Source: Micavibrio aeruginosavorus_D
GTDB lineage: Bacteria; Pseudomonadota; Alphaproteobacteria; Micavibrionales; Micavibrionaceae
Direction of reading: 5' to 3'
DNA: 64,000 bases
Assembly (NCBI RefSeq): GCF_051245535.1
Contig: NZ_CP195303.1
Location: forward strand, 372,001 to 436,000
This document shows positions 8,614 through 16,614 of this stretch, piece by piece (the first letter of the stretch is position 1; each line of letters begins with the position of its first letter). A program made the position numbers and the translations under genes. Below the pieces are notes generated by a model. The model searched no databases and had not been told where the DNA came from. It saw nothing but the letters and a program-made list of their open reading frames with translations.

Positions 8614-9906
8614 ATGAAATGGGATTTTTTAAAAGGTTCACGGTGGCCCCGATTACTTCGTTCTGATCCGCAGGAAGGGCAGAAAGCATTGCCGGCACCG
8701 CGGTTCGATACATCAACGTTGCGCAATGTTTTTACCGGCGCGGCGTATGGGCGTAAATTTCGTTCGGCGCTTTATACCAATACCAATATGCCCGAGGGGA
8801 ATACCGAATTTTTGCGGGCCGTGGCCGATGCGCCGGATGTGTGGCGTATTGTACGGGAAGTAACAAATTCAAATGGCGTCGAATCGCGAATTGTTGCGGA
8901 AAATGTTTCGTTTAATGAGGCTGTCGAAAAAGTGACCGCCTATGAAATGACAGCGCTGAATATGAGTTTGCTGCCACTGGAGGACGAATCCTATGATGCG
9001 GATCGAGACGGCGTTGAGTTTTTCTGCCGCCGTGAGGGATATGTCATTGATAAAGACGGGTATGTCCATAAAACAGATGATGGTGATTTGATTACGCCGG
9101 GGCGCTTCGATCCGGAAACAATGCGTAAAATGAAATCCTTTGTCGGGGATGTGCGTGAAGGGCGTGTGGTTCTGCGCAATATCTGGAGAGATGGTGCGTT
9201 GTCTGATTTTCTGCGCCGTGACAAAGATGGTCGGGATTGGGCGCGGGCGCAAGTGCAGGTCAACGTTCTTAAATATTTGGCCCGGTGTTTGTTTAACGCA
9301 CGTACAGCGCTGTATCTGGAGCGTATGACTTTAAACAAGGGTGAGCGCGAAAGCATTGGCAGTGTCAAATTGTTTAAACGCGCCACGGCGTTTATGAGCT
9401 TTACATGGAAGGACGATTTCATCGAGCAGGGCGTAAAGAAGAGTAAGGATAAAAAATTGTCGGTATGTGGTCACTTTATGAGTGATGGCGTAGAAATCGT
9501 CGACGGAATTCGCAGCGATCATCCACTTGTCAAGCGGGCGGCGAAATTGACCCGTGACATTTATATTTTTGATCTGGTACGTCGGTGCAAGGATAGGGTT
9601 CGTGCGAACGGCAACAATGTGCACAATGTCGATCTGTCGGCGTGGATGGGGCGTATTCGAGATATGATGCATTCGAATGGTCAGAGCAGTGAGGATATTA
9701 AGCGTGTGCAGGGGTGTGCGCTTGATCCGGCGCCGATCACGAAGCTGCCTTATGAATTTGAACATGAGTTCAATGAACTTGTGGCGTTGCATGCGGCGCT
9801 TTCAAATAATGCGGAAAAAAATTTGGGGATGGATATTGAAGATCTGGGGCCGTACCAGACAAACAGGATGATGCCACCGAGAAAGCCCAGAACGCCATCG
9901 TTTTGA
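8614..9906 (+). CDS. Unknown protein, divergent paralogue C of the tandem family
   Basis: This 430-residue protein is preceded directly by TAAGG from the end of paralogue B. The relationship to A and B is weaker and clearest in the first 130 residues: GRKFRSALYTNT, then FLRAVADAPDVWRIVREV, then NVSFNEAVEKVTAYE. These match in order the RT..YP, YYRA..DxW and EGLxFFxA blocks of A and B. The middle and C-terminal parts differ and are basic. No signal peptide, transmembrane segment or known motif is visible. A strong hairpin terminator follows. Confidence 0.78.
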   Translation: MKWDFLKGSRWPRLLRSDPQEGQKALPAPRFDTSTLRNVFTGAAYGRKFRSALYTNTNMPEGNTEFLRAVADAPDVWRIVREVTNSNGVESRIVAENVSFNEAVEKVTAYEMTALNMSLLPLEDESYDADRDGVEFFCRREGYVIDKDGYVHKTDDGDLITPGRFDPETMRKMKSFVGDVREGRVVLRNIWRDGALSDFLRRDKDGRDWARAQVQVNVLKYLARCLFNARTALYLERMTLNKGERESIGSVKLFKRATAFMSFTWKDDFIEQGVKKSKDKKLSVCGHFMSDGVEIVDGIRSDHPLVKRAAKLTRDIYIFDLVRRCKDRVRANGNNVHNVDLSAWMGRIRDMMHSNGQSSEDIKRVQGCALDPAPITKLPYEFEHEFNELVALHAALSNNAEKNLGMDIEDLGPYQTNRMMPPRKPRTPSF

Positions 9907-9949
9907 CGAACCATCGCGGTTAAAATGGTCATTATCCCATCGGACATAC

Positions 9950-9985
9950 AAAAAACGGCGACCCATTGCTGGATCGCCGTTTTTT
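9950..9985. terminator. Bidirectional hairpin terminator
   Basis: The stem AAAAAACGGCGA pairs with TCGCCGTTTTTT around a 12-base loop. It has A-rich and T-rich flanks on either side, so it can serve both the convergent tandem-paralogue operon (plus) and the minus-strand gene ending at 10000. Confidence 0.9.
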
Positions 9986-9999
9986 GTATGCGGATTGAA

Positions 10000-10644
10000 T
10001 TAAGCCGGTTGCGCCGTCGGTGCGCCCGGGCCTTTTTTCAGCGAGGCCAGATTGGTCAGCGGTTTGGCGTTGTCCGGGTTGGCCAGCCATGTGGCGTGAA
10101 CCATGTGGGTGCCATCCTGAATGACGACGCCTTCGGCATTGTTGCCGCTGATGCGATCGCGCAGGGATTTTACGGCGGCTTCGCCGGTGGCTTTCAATTC
10201 ACCCAATTGCGGTTGGACTTTGGCGAATGTGTTGGCCAAGGTGGCGGCCATTTGAGCCTTGCCAAGCAGGCCGCCTTTAACGGCGCCCAGGAAGCTGATC
10301 GCCAGGGCCGGGGCTTCGTCCTTCAGGGTCTTGCCCACGGTTTTCAGGCTTTCAACGGCGGCACTCTTATTAATGGTGAGGCCGTTGATGCCATCCCGTT
10401 TCAGGGCGGTGAGCATTTCAACAAGGGAGACGGACTCCTTGGCCGGGGTCCATTCCGGTTGGTTCAGCATGCGATACAGGCACAAAGACTGATCCAGTTT
10501 ACGAATTTTGGTTTGGTCCAGATTGGTGGAGGTGAGCAGGGCGCTATAGACCTTGCGCAGGTCAGTCAGAGATCCCGCAACATGGTAATCCTGCCCCCCT
10601 TCGCTACCGCCGACAGCCAGAACATGGGTTGGTTTTGTGGTCAT
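10000..10644 (-). CDS. Hypothetical protein, 214 aa
   Basis: I do not recognise this protein. The start was placed at the ATG at 10644 because a GGAG lies six bases upstream; an adjacent ATG at 10647 is too close. The product begins MTTKPTHVLAVGGSEGG and has an Ala/Leu-rich helical middle (about residues 110-165) and a Pro/Ala tail (GPGAPTAQPA). It is transcribed divergently from the TelA-like gene, with about 185 bases between the starts, so the two may share a regulatory region. No membrane segment is evident. Confidence 0.72.
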   Translation of the reverse strand: MTTKPTHVLAVGGSEGGQDYHVAGSLTDLRKVYSALLTSTNLDQTKIRKLDQSLCLYRMLNQPEWTPAKESVSLVEMLTALKRDGINGLTINKSAAVESLKTVGKTLKDEAPALAISFLGAVKGGLLGKAQMAATLANTFAKVQPQLGELKATGEAAVKSLRDRISGNNAEGVVIQDGTHMVHATWLANPDNAKPLTNLASLKKGPGAPTAQPA

Positions 10645-10828
10645 CATATTCTCCAAAATTTCGTTTAAATTCAATGTGTTGTTATTTTGTAGCCTGAGTG
10701 TAGCCAAAAGGCTGGAAAAAAGAAAGTAATTTTTCATAAAAAAGCTTGCGCCTATCTTTGCTGTGAGGCTATAAGTTTCCGTAACATTTATATGGCATAA
10801 GCCAAAAACCATAAGAGGGACCAAAAAG

Positions 10829-12283
10829 ATGGCACCGAATAAAACAACGACGGGTATTCAAGTTGAAGTTCTGCAAGGTGAAGACGGGACGCGCTTCTAT
10901 AAAGACATTCCCGATTACCGGACAGCCGATGAAGACACGCGTGCCCTTATGGATGCCATGATTGACGGTGTGGATTGGCGCGATTTGAATACCATCATTG
11001 GTTTCGGCAAAGAAGCCAAAGAAGGCGTGTTGCAGGTTTCCCGATCGATCAACGAACGCGTAATGGCCGATAACAGCTTTATCGCCGAAATGCGCGAATG
11101 CGCCGATGCTGTTTCCGGATTGGATATGGGTTCGCTGACCCAACGTCTGGACGATCTGGCCAAGGGCGGTTTTGATATCGTAAAAAATAACAAAGCCGAA
11201 GTTGGTACCGGTTTGGCGCTTGCCATGTTCGTGAATCCGATTGTTGGTCTGCTGGCCGGGTTGGGCATGAAAGGTGCGCGCGTTGGCAAAGAAAAATATG
11301 ATCAAGTGAAAGGCAAAGTGCGCGGCGAAATGGATCATTCCAAAGAAGCCGAAGCCGCCCGTGATGATCTGCGCAAGGCGATCCTGACCACGCGTGCGCT
11401 GGTGGACAAGCTGGAAACAGCGAAGGACAAAATTCCGAGTTATATTAACGAAGTGAACGCCATGGGTGGTGCGCGGACCAAGGCTTATGGTGCGCTGACA
11501 CTGGCCATTGGTGCGGGCCAAGAACTTCAACGCCGCTTCTACGAAGAAATTCTGCCGGAACAGCAAGAAGGCGGCGCGATTAGCATGGAGGAATTGCAAC
11601 AGCTACAGATGGCGGGCGATGTTATGGCCCGTACCGTTGAAGGTTTGCTGGGATCCCGTGCAAACAGCTTGCAAAACATCGTAACGCTGTCGGAATCTTT
11701 GAAAATGTACACGCAAATGTACGTGAAGATTGAAGAACACCTGACATCATCTGTTGGTGAGTGGGAAGGTCAAATTGCCCACGGGAACCTGATGGTTGAT
11801 CGTATCGAGCTTCAGGCTGTCATTACCGCAGCGGATAAGAAGAGCGCCGATCTGGCAGACAAGAGCGAAAAACTGCACGAAACATCCCGCATCATGCACC
11901 AGAAGAGCATGGAGCAGGGCACATTCCACATGGCCCAGATTGCGGCATCGACGGAACGTCTGGCATTGCGTCTGTCCACGGACATGAAAGCACTGACGGA
12001 CAACAGCCGGAACCAGATCGCCGCACAACAGCGTCTGGAACAGGCAACGCAGAAATTGGCAACGACCTTCCAGGCCAATGCCGAAAAACGCGCTCAATTG
12101 CTGCAAGGGCCTTCGGTCAGCGACAAATTGTCCCTGCAATTCGAAGGCAGCGCCGGAAACGACAATACGCCGCACGTTGCAGAAGAGGCCCAAGTTATTG
12201 AGCCAGTTGCGACCACGGGTACTGGCACCAAGAAACCCCGTGCTGCACGCGCCGCAAAACCGGCCGGTGATCAGCCGAAATAA
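10829..12283 (+). CDS. Helical protein resembling the TelA (toxic anion resistance) family
   Basis: This 484-residue protein is almost entirely predicted helix, with a short hydrophobic stretch at about residues 132-150 (ALAMFVNPIVGLLAGLG). The order of helices recalls TelA/KlaA proteins. A DDLRKAIL...RALVDKLE segment comes first, then SLQNIVTLSESLKMY followed by a SSVGEWEGQIA turn, and then long C-terminal heptads. The tail is Lys/Ala/Pro-rich. TelA relatives are linked to tellurite or envelope stress, but the function is poorly defined. This is a pattern-level resemblance and the protein could be an unrelated coiled-coil. Confidence 0.5.
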   Translation: MAPNKTTTGIQVEVLQGEDGTRFYKDIPDYRTADEDTRALMDAMIDGVDWRDLNTIIGFGKEAKEGVLQVSRSINERVMADNSFIAEMRECADAVSGLDMGSLTQRLDDLAKGGFDIVKNNKAEVGTGLALAMFVNPIVGLLAGLGMKGARVGKEKYDQVKGKVRGEMDHSKEAEAARDDLRKAILTTRALVDKLETAKDKIPSYINEVNAMGGARTKAYGALTLAIGAGQELQRRFYEEILPEQQEGGAISMEELQQLQMAGDVMARTVEGLLGSRANSLQNIVTLSESLKMYTQMYVKIEEHLTSSVGEWEGQIAHGNLMVDRIELQAVITAADKKSADLADKSEKLHETSRIMHQKSMEQGTFHMAQIAASTERLALRLSTDMKALTDNSRNQIAAQQRLEQATQKLATTFQANAEKRAQLLQGPSVSDKLSLQFEGSAGNDNTPHVAEEAQVIEPVATTGTGTKKPRAARAAKPAGDQPK

Positions 12284-12314
12284 GGCCCGAAATCTGGCTT
12301 AACGGCCTTATTTC
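12277..12314 (+). terminator. Inverted repeat at the end of the TelA-like gene
   Basis: A perfect 11-base stem, GAAATAAGGCC with GGCCTTATTTC, spans the stop codon of the TelA-like gene with a 16-base loop. It has no long T tract, so it is a possible rather than certain terminator. Confidence 0.5.
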
Positions 12315-12325
12315 ACAGGAAAATT

Positions 12326-12373
12326 ATGAACAAGCCCGCCAATCGCTTGCGTTTGGCGGGCTTGTGGCTATAG
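12326..12373 (+). CDS. Possible 15-residue leader peptide upstream of yajC
   Basis: A short ORF (MNKPANRLRLAGLWL) begins five bases after AGGA and ends 54 bases before yajC. It contains the perfect hairpin at 12331-12364. Position and spacing would fit a leader or attenuator for yajC-secDF, but a 15-codon ORF can occur by chance, so the call is tentative. Confidence 0.25.
   Translation: MNKPANRLRLAGLWL
12331..12364 (+). terminator. Strong hairpin upstream of yajC
   Basis: A perfect 12-base inverted repeat, CAAGCCCGCCAA with TTGGCGGGCTTG, has a ten-base loop. It lies between the TelA-like gene and yajC. Only short, mixed bases follow it, so it may be a factor-dependent terminator or an attenuator arm. 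Confidence 0.55.
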
Positions 12374-12427
12374 TCCGGGGACGATTCCACACATCTTTGT
12401 TACGAAAAATACGAGGGTTTTTGCGCC

Positions 12428-12781
12428 ATGTTTATCTCTATCGCACACGCATCGGCTGATGCCGCCGCCGCAACCGGTTCCACGGGCGGGATGCTGACAT
12501 CCAACCTGCTGATGATCTTGTTGATGGTTGTCATGTTCTATCTGTTGCTGATCCGTCCGCAACAGCGCCGTTTTAAAGAACACCGCGACATGCTGGACGC
12601 GCTGAAAAAGGGCGACAAGGTTCTGACCGCTGGTGGCTTGATTGGTGCGGTTGATTCCATCGACACCACGAATGGTGAAGTGGTTGTCGATCTGGGCAAT
12701 GGTTTGAAGGTGACGGCTCTGCGCTCCACCATTCAAACCCGTATCGACCCGAAAGCGGCCAACGATACCGTTAAGAAGTAA
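12428..12781 (+). CDS. yajC: Preprotein translocase subunit YajC
   Basis: This 117-residue accessory subunit of the Sec translocon associates with SecD and SecF. A single membrane segment (LLMILLMVVMFYLLLI, about residues 27-42) is followed by the family-typical RPQQRRFKEH, the GDKVLTAGGLIG strand and a short C-terminal beta domain. The N-terminal 20 residues are Ala-rich and probably periplasmic. It is first in yajC-secD-secF, with secD starting 28 bases later. Confidence 0.96.
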   Translation: MFISIAHASADAAAATGSTGGMLTSNLLMILLMVVMFYLLLIRPQQRRFKEHRDMLDALKKGDKVLTAGGLIGAVDSIDTTNGEVVVDLGNGLKVTALRSTIQTRIDPKAANDTVKK

Positions 12782-12809
12782 TATCTAAGGTCCAAAGAAG
12801 GGCGACCCC

Positions 12810-14384
12810 ATGATTTATATTGAGACCTGGAAAAAGGTTCTGATCGTTCTGGTCTGTGTTCTGTCGCTGATCTACAGCGCGCCGAACCTACTGGATCAGG
12901 CCACGCGCGAAAAGATGGCCCAGACGATGCCGGGCTTCGTTCCGCACAAGGCGGTCAATCTGGGGCTTGATCTGCAAGGCGGGTCGCACCTTCTGCTCAA
13001 AGTTGAGTTGGGCGATGTTCTGACACAACGGGCCGATACGCTGGCCCAATCCCTGCGCCCGGAATTGCGGGAACAGAAAATTGGCTATACCCGGATTGCG
13101 CCGGTTCCAAACGGTGTGCGGGTTTCCCTGCGCGCCGATGCCGATGTGGACAAAGTGAAGTCCATTATGCGCAAACTGGATTCCGACCTGACCGTTCTGG
13201 TCAGTGAAGATGGCAAGACGGTTGAGGGGACGTTGAGCGAAGACGCGATGAAAAAAATCGCCGATGCAACGCTGGGCCAATCTATCGAAATCGTACGCCG
13301 CCGGGTGGATGAATCCGGGACCCGCGAACCGGTGATCGCGCGTCAGGGCGATGACCGTATCGTCCTGCAATTGCCGGGTGTGGATGACCCGCAACGGATT
13401 AAAGAAATTTTGGGTAAAACCGCCAAGCTGTCCTTCCACATGGTGGATACGGGTTCGTCCGGGACATCGTTGGCCGAAGGGGGCGGAACACGCACTCTGC
13501 CGTCCGCCGACATGCCGGGCGTTGATATCACGATTTTCCGTCAGCCGATCTTGACGGGCGATATGCTGACCAACGCACAGCCGTCGTTCCAGCAACAAGG
13601 CCCGGCGGTCAGCTTTAACCTCAACTCCGTTGGCGCGCGCCGTTTCTGCGACGTGACCAGCAAACAGGAAAATATTGGCCAGCCTTTCGCCATCGTTCTG
13701 GATGACGTGGTTATTTCCGCCCCGTCCATTCGTGAACCGATTTGCGGTGGTGCGGCCCAGATTTCGGGCAGCTTTACCGTAGAAGAAACGAACGATCTGG
13801 CCTTGCTGCTCCGTGCCGGTGCCTTGCCCGCGCCGCTGAGCGTGATGGAAGAGCGCACCGTTGGACCGTCTTTGGGCGCGGATTCGGTTGAGGCCGGTAA
13901 AACGGCGTGCCTGATGGCGTTGCTGTTCGTAATTATTCTGTCCATGACCGTGTATGGGTTGTTTGGCGTGTTTGCGTCGGTGGCTTTGCTGCTGAACATG
14001 GTCATGATCATGGCGATCATGTCGGTGTTGCAGGCGACGCTGACGTTGCCCGGTATTGCCGGTATCGTCCTGACCATCGGTCTGGCGGTGGATGCCAACG
14101 TGCTGGTGTTCGAACGGATGAAGGAAGAATTGCGATCCGGGCGCAGCATTAACTCCGCGCTGGATACGGCCTATCGCCGCGCCTTGACGACGATTACCGA
14201 CTCCAACCTGACATCGTTGATTGCGGCTTTGGTTCTGTTCTCCTTTGGCACCGGGCCGATCAAGGGCTTTGCTGTGACCATGACCATCGGCATTATCACG
14301 TCGTATTTCTGTTCGCTGGCGTTGACGCGGGCGATGATTGTGACGTGGTTGCACCGCGTTAAACCCAAATCCATCCCGGTTTAA
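12810..14384 (+). CDS. secD: Protein translocase subunit SecD
   Basis: This 524-residue RND-superfamily membrane protein uses the proton-motive force to help pull secreted proteins across the inner membrane. An N-terminal membrane helix (about residues 8-25) is followed by NLGLDLQGGSHLLLKVE, a large periplasmic head containing the IVRRRVDESGTREPVI segment, and five C-terminal membrane helices. AGIVLTIGLAVDANVLVFER lies in the helix 4-5 region. Length is normal for alphaproteobacteria. It is co-transcribed with yajC and secF. Confidence 0.98.
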   Translation: MIYIETWKKVLIVLVCVLSLIYSAPNLLDQATREKMAQTMPGFVPHKAVNLGLDLQGGSHLLLKVELGDVLTQRADTLAQSLRPELREQKIGYTRIAPVPNGVRVSLRADADVDKVKSIMRKLDSDLTVLVSEDGKTVEGTLSEDAMKKIADATLGQSIEIVRRRVDESGTREPVIARQGDDRIVLQLPGVDDPQRIKEILGKTAKLSFHMVDTGSSGTSLAEGGGTRTLPSADMPGVDITIFRQPILTGDMLTNAQPSFQQQGPAVSFNLNSVGARRFCDVTSKQENIGQPFAIVLDDVVISAPSIREPICGGAAQISGSFTVEETNDLALLLRAGALPAPLSVMEERTVGPSLGADSVEAGKTACLMALLFVIILSMTVYGLFGVFASVALLLNMVMIMAIMSVLQATLTLPGIAGIVLTIGLAVDANVLVFERMKEELRSGRSINSALDTAYRRALTTITDSNLTSLIAALVLFSFGTGPIKGFAVTMTIGIITSYFCSLALTRAMIVTWLHRVKPKSIPV

Positions 14385-14409
14385 GATAGGCCGGAGAGGG
14401 CAGGACATT

Positions 14410-15366
14410 ATGATTATCAAGCTGATCCAGCTGGTTCCCGACAACCTGAAGATCGATTTCTTCGGTCACCGTTTCTACGCCTTTATGATGAGTTTGATCA
14501 TCATCGGCGGATCGATCCTGTGTCTGGCGACCAAGGGGCTGAATTTCGGTATCGATTTTACCGGCGGTACGGTCCTTGAAATTCAGGTCCAGACGGACCC
14601 GGACCTGGCCGCGATGCGTGAAGATCTGAACGCTCTGGGCTTGGGTGATATTTCCATTCAGGAATTTGGTGATGCCAAATCCCTGATGATCCGCCTGCCA
14701 CAACAAGAAGGTGGTTCGGCAGAACAACAAGGCGCCATTCAAAAGGTGCAGGACACGCTGAACGCCGAATTTGGCGAAGGGCAGGTTGATTTCCGCCGCA
14801 CCGAATTTGTGGGGCCGCAGGTTGGTAAAGAACTGAAACGGGATGGTTTGATCGCCATGATCGTCGCCATTCTGGGCATCATGGGCTACATCTGGGTCCG
14901 GTTTGAATGGCAATACGGGGTTGGCTCTTTGCTGGCCTTGATCCACGACGTCATGGGTATTCTGGGGTTGTTCTCGCTGACGCAGATGCATTTTGACCTG
15001 TCGACGTTGGCGGCCATTCTGCTGGTGGCGGGGTATTCGATTAACGAAACCGTGATCATTTTTGACCGTATCCGCGAAACGATGCGGAAATTCAAAAAGA
15101 TGCCGATGCCGGACATTATCAACTACTCCATTAACTCCACATTGCCGCGGACGGTGATGACCTCCGGTTCGACCATTCTGGCGATTTCGGCGTTGTGGTT
15201 GTTTGGTGGCGAAGTGATCCGCAGCTTTACGTCCGCCTTGTTCTTCGGGATTTTGATTGGTACGCACTCGTCCTACTTCGTGTCGGCGCAATCTTTGTTC
15301 TATCTGAAACTGCGCCCGAATCCGAATGATGCGGGCAACGGCAACAGCGAAGAAGTGGCCGCATAA
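14410..15366 (+). CDS. secF: Protein translocase subunit SecF
   Basis: This 318-residue partner of SecD starts 26 bases after the secD stop. Markers are the N-terminal membrane helix, the GIDFTGGTVLEIQ strand that opens the periplasmic domain, and the AGYSINETVIIFDRIRE block in the C-terminal membrane region. Six membrane helices are expected. The stop is seven bases from the following Mth938-domain gene, which continues the operon as in many alphaproteobacteria. Confidence 0.98.
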   Translation: MIIKLIQLVPDNLKIDFFGHRFYAFMMSLIIIGGSILCLATKGLNFGIDFTGGTVLEIQVQTDPDLAAMREDLNALGLGDISIQEFGDAKSLMIRLPQQEGGSAEQQGAIQKVQDTLNAEFGEGQVDFRRTEFVGPQVGKELKRDGLIAMIVAILGIMGYIWVRFEWQYGVGSLLALIHDVMGILGLFSLTQMHFDLSTLAAILLVAGYSINETVIIFDRIRETMRKFKKMPMPDIINYSINSTLPRTVMTSGSTILAISALWLFGGEVIRSFTSALFFGILIGTHSSYFVSAQSLFYLKLRPNPNDAGNGNSEEVAA

Positions 15367-15372
15367 TCCATC

Positions 15373-15741
15373 ATGGATGTCACACCGCTCGTTCCCTCTG
15401 GGGCCCAGATTATCCAAGCCTATGCGGATGGAACATTCCGCATATCGGGCATGGCGCATGACGGCGCGGTGATCGTATTTCCAGACCAGACGGTGAACTG
15501 GACCGTAACGGCAGAGATGGGCGTGGATGATTTCGCGCCCCTTCTGGCCCGGGCGGGGGATTTGGATGTCGTGCTGCTGGGGCTGGGCGCGACGGTCGCA
15601 AACCCGCCGTTTGAATTGCGCCGCGCGTTAAAAGACCGTGGTCTGGCGATTGATTTTATGGATACGGGTGCGGCATGCCGCACATATAATGTTCTGATGG
15701 CGGAGGGGCGGCGCGTGGCTGCTGCCCTTTTGCCGGTTTAA
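15373..15741 (+). CDS. Mth938-like domain protein
   Basis: This 122-residue soluble protein has the Mth938-like (DUF498/DUF598) fold. Signs are the early YADGTFRISG strand, the LDVVLLGLGA core and a C-terminal MDTGAACRTYNVLMAEGR segment. Homologues routinely follow secF in alphaproteobacteria, and human NDUFAF3 belongs to the same fold family and assists complex I assembly. In many relatives the next gene is a squalene/phytoene-synthase-like NDUFAF6 homologue. Here that gene is separated by about 2.5 kb (18276-19103). Confidence 0.88.
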   Translation: MDVTPLVPSGAQIIQAYADGTFRISGMAHDGAVIVFPDQTVNWTVTAEMGVDDFAPLLARAGDLDVVLLGLGATVANPPFELRRALKDRGLAIDFMDTGAACRTYNVLMAEGRRVAAALLPV

Positions 15742-15767
15742 CTCCTAGCCAATTTGAGGGATAAAAA

Positions 15768-16547
15768 ATGGCTGATCCGACTATGATGGCAAGCTTGGCA
15801 ACCGACATGACCATTGTTGACATGTTGATGAGTCCGGCCGTGTGGCTGAGCTTTGCAACGCTGGCGTTGCTGGAAGTTGTTCTGGGCATCGACAATATTA
15901 TCTTCCTGTCGATTATCACCGATAAATTGCCAAAACATCAGCAACCCTTGGCCCGAAAGATCGGGCTGGGGCTGGCCTTGCTCATGCGTATTGTTCTGTT
16001 GTCCATGGTGGCGTGGATTGCGACGTTGACGACTCCGGTGTTCAGCGTGGGCGATCATACGGTGTCGTGGCGCGATCTGATCATGCTGGGTGGTGGTTTG
16101 TTCCTGCTGTGGAAAGGCACGGGCGAAATTCACCATTCCATGGAAGGCCATGATGAAGGCACAAGCGGCAAGAAATCCGCCGTATTTGGCTGGGTTATTG
16201 TTCAGATTGCTATTCTCGATCTGGTCTTCTCGCTGGACTCTGTTATTACCGCCGTTGGTATGGCCGAACATTTGCCAGTGATGATTGCCGCCGTTGTGTT
16301 CGCGATTGCTGTTATGCTGTTCGCCGCCGAGCCGGTCAGCAAATTCGTGCATGATCACCCGACGATCAAAATGCTGGCCCTCAGCTTCATTCTGCTGGTG
16401 GGTGTTGTGCTGATTGCCGATGGTCTGCACCTGCATATTCCGAAGGGGTATCTGTACTTCGCCATCGCGTTCTCGTTGGGTGTTGAAACGCTCAACCTGC
16501 TGTCGGCCAAACGCCGGGCGCGCAAGAATGCGGAAGCTGCACACTAA
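15768..16547 (+). CDS. TerC-family integral membrane protein
   Basis: This 259-residue protein has about seven hydrophobic helices. The two conserved acidic membrane motifs of the TerC family are present: LEVVLGIDNIIFLSI near residues 30-45 and LDLVFSLDSVITAVGM in the second half. TerC proteins are proposed metal (manganese or calcium) exporters; some were first found in tellurite resistance. No other ter genes are adjacent. A hairpin terminator follows 20 bases after the stop. Confidence 0.93.
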   Translation: MADPTMMASLATDMTIVDMLMSPAVWLSFATLALLEVVLGIDNIIFLSIITDKLPKHQQPLARKIGLGLALLMRIVLLSMVAWIATLTTPVFSVGDHTVSWRDLIMLGGGLFLLWKGTGEIHHSMEGHDEGTSGKKSAVFGWVIVQIAILDLVFSLDSVITAVGMAEHLPVMIAAVVFAIAVMLFAAEPVSKFVHDHPTIKMLALSFILLVGVVLIADGLHLHIPKGYLYFAIAFSLGVETLNLLSAKRRARKNAEAAH

Positions 16548-16566
16548 GGCGCAGGATCATGAAAAG

Positions 16567-16596
16567 AAAAATGCCCGGTTATGCCGGGCATTTTTT
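16567..16596. terminator. Bidirectional hairpin terminator
   Basis: AAAATGCCCGG pairs with CCGGGCATTTT and is followed by more T residues. It separates the convergent terC-family gene (plus) and phosphoesterase gene (minus). Confidence 0.92.
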
Positions 16597-16614
16597 ATTG
16601 TTCGTTCTCTGACC

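Noticed and set aside
12888..14444. A 518-codon open frame antisense to secD
   Set aside because: secD is certain on the plus strand. The antisense product is Arg/Gln/His-rich with no recognisable motif.
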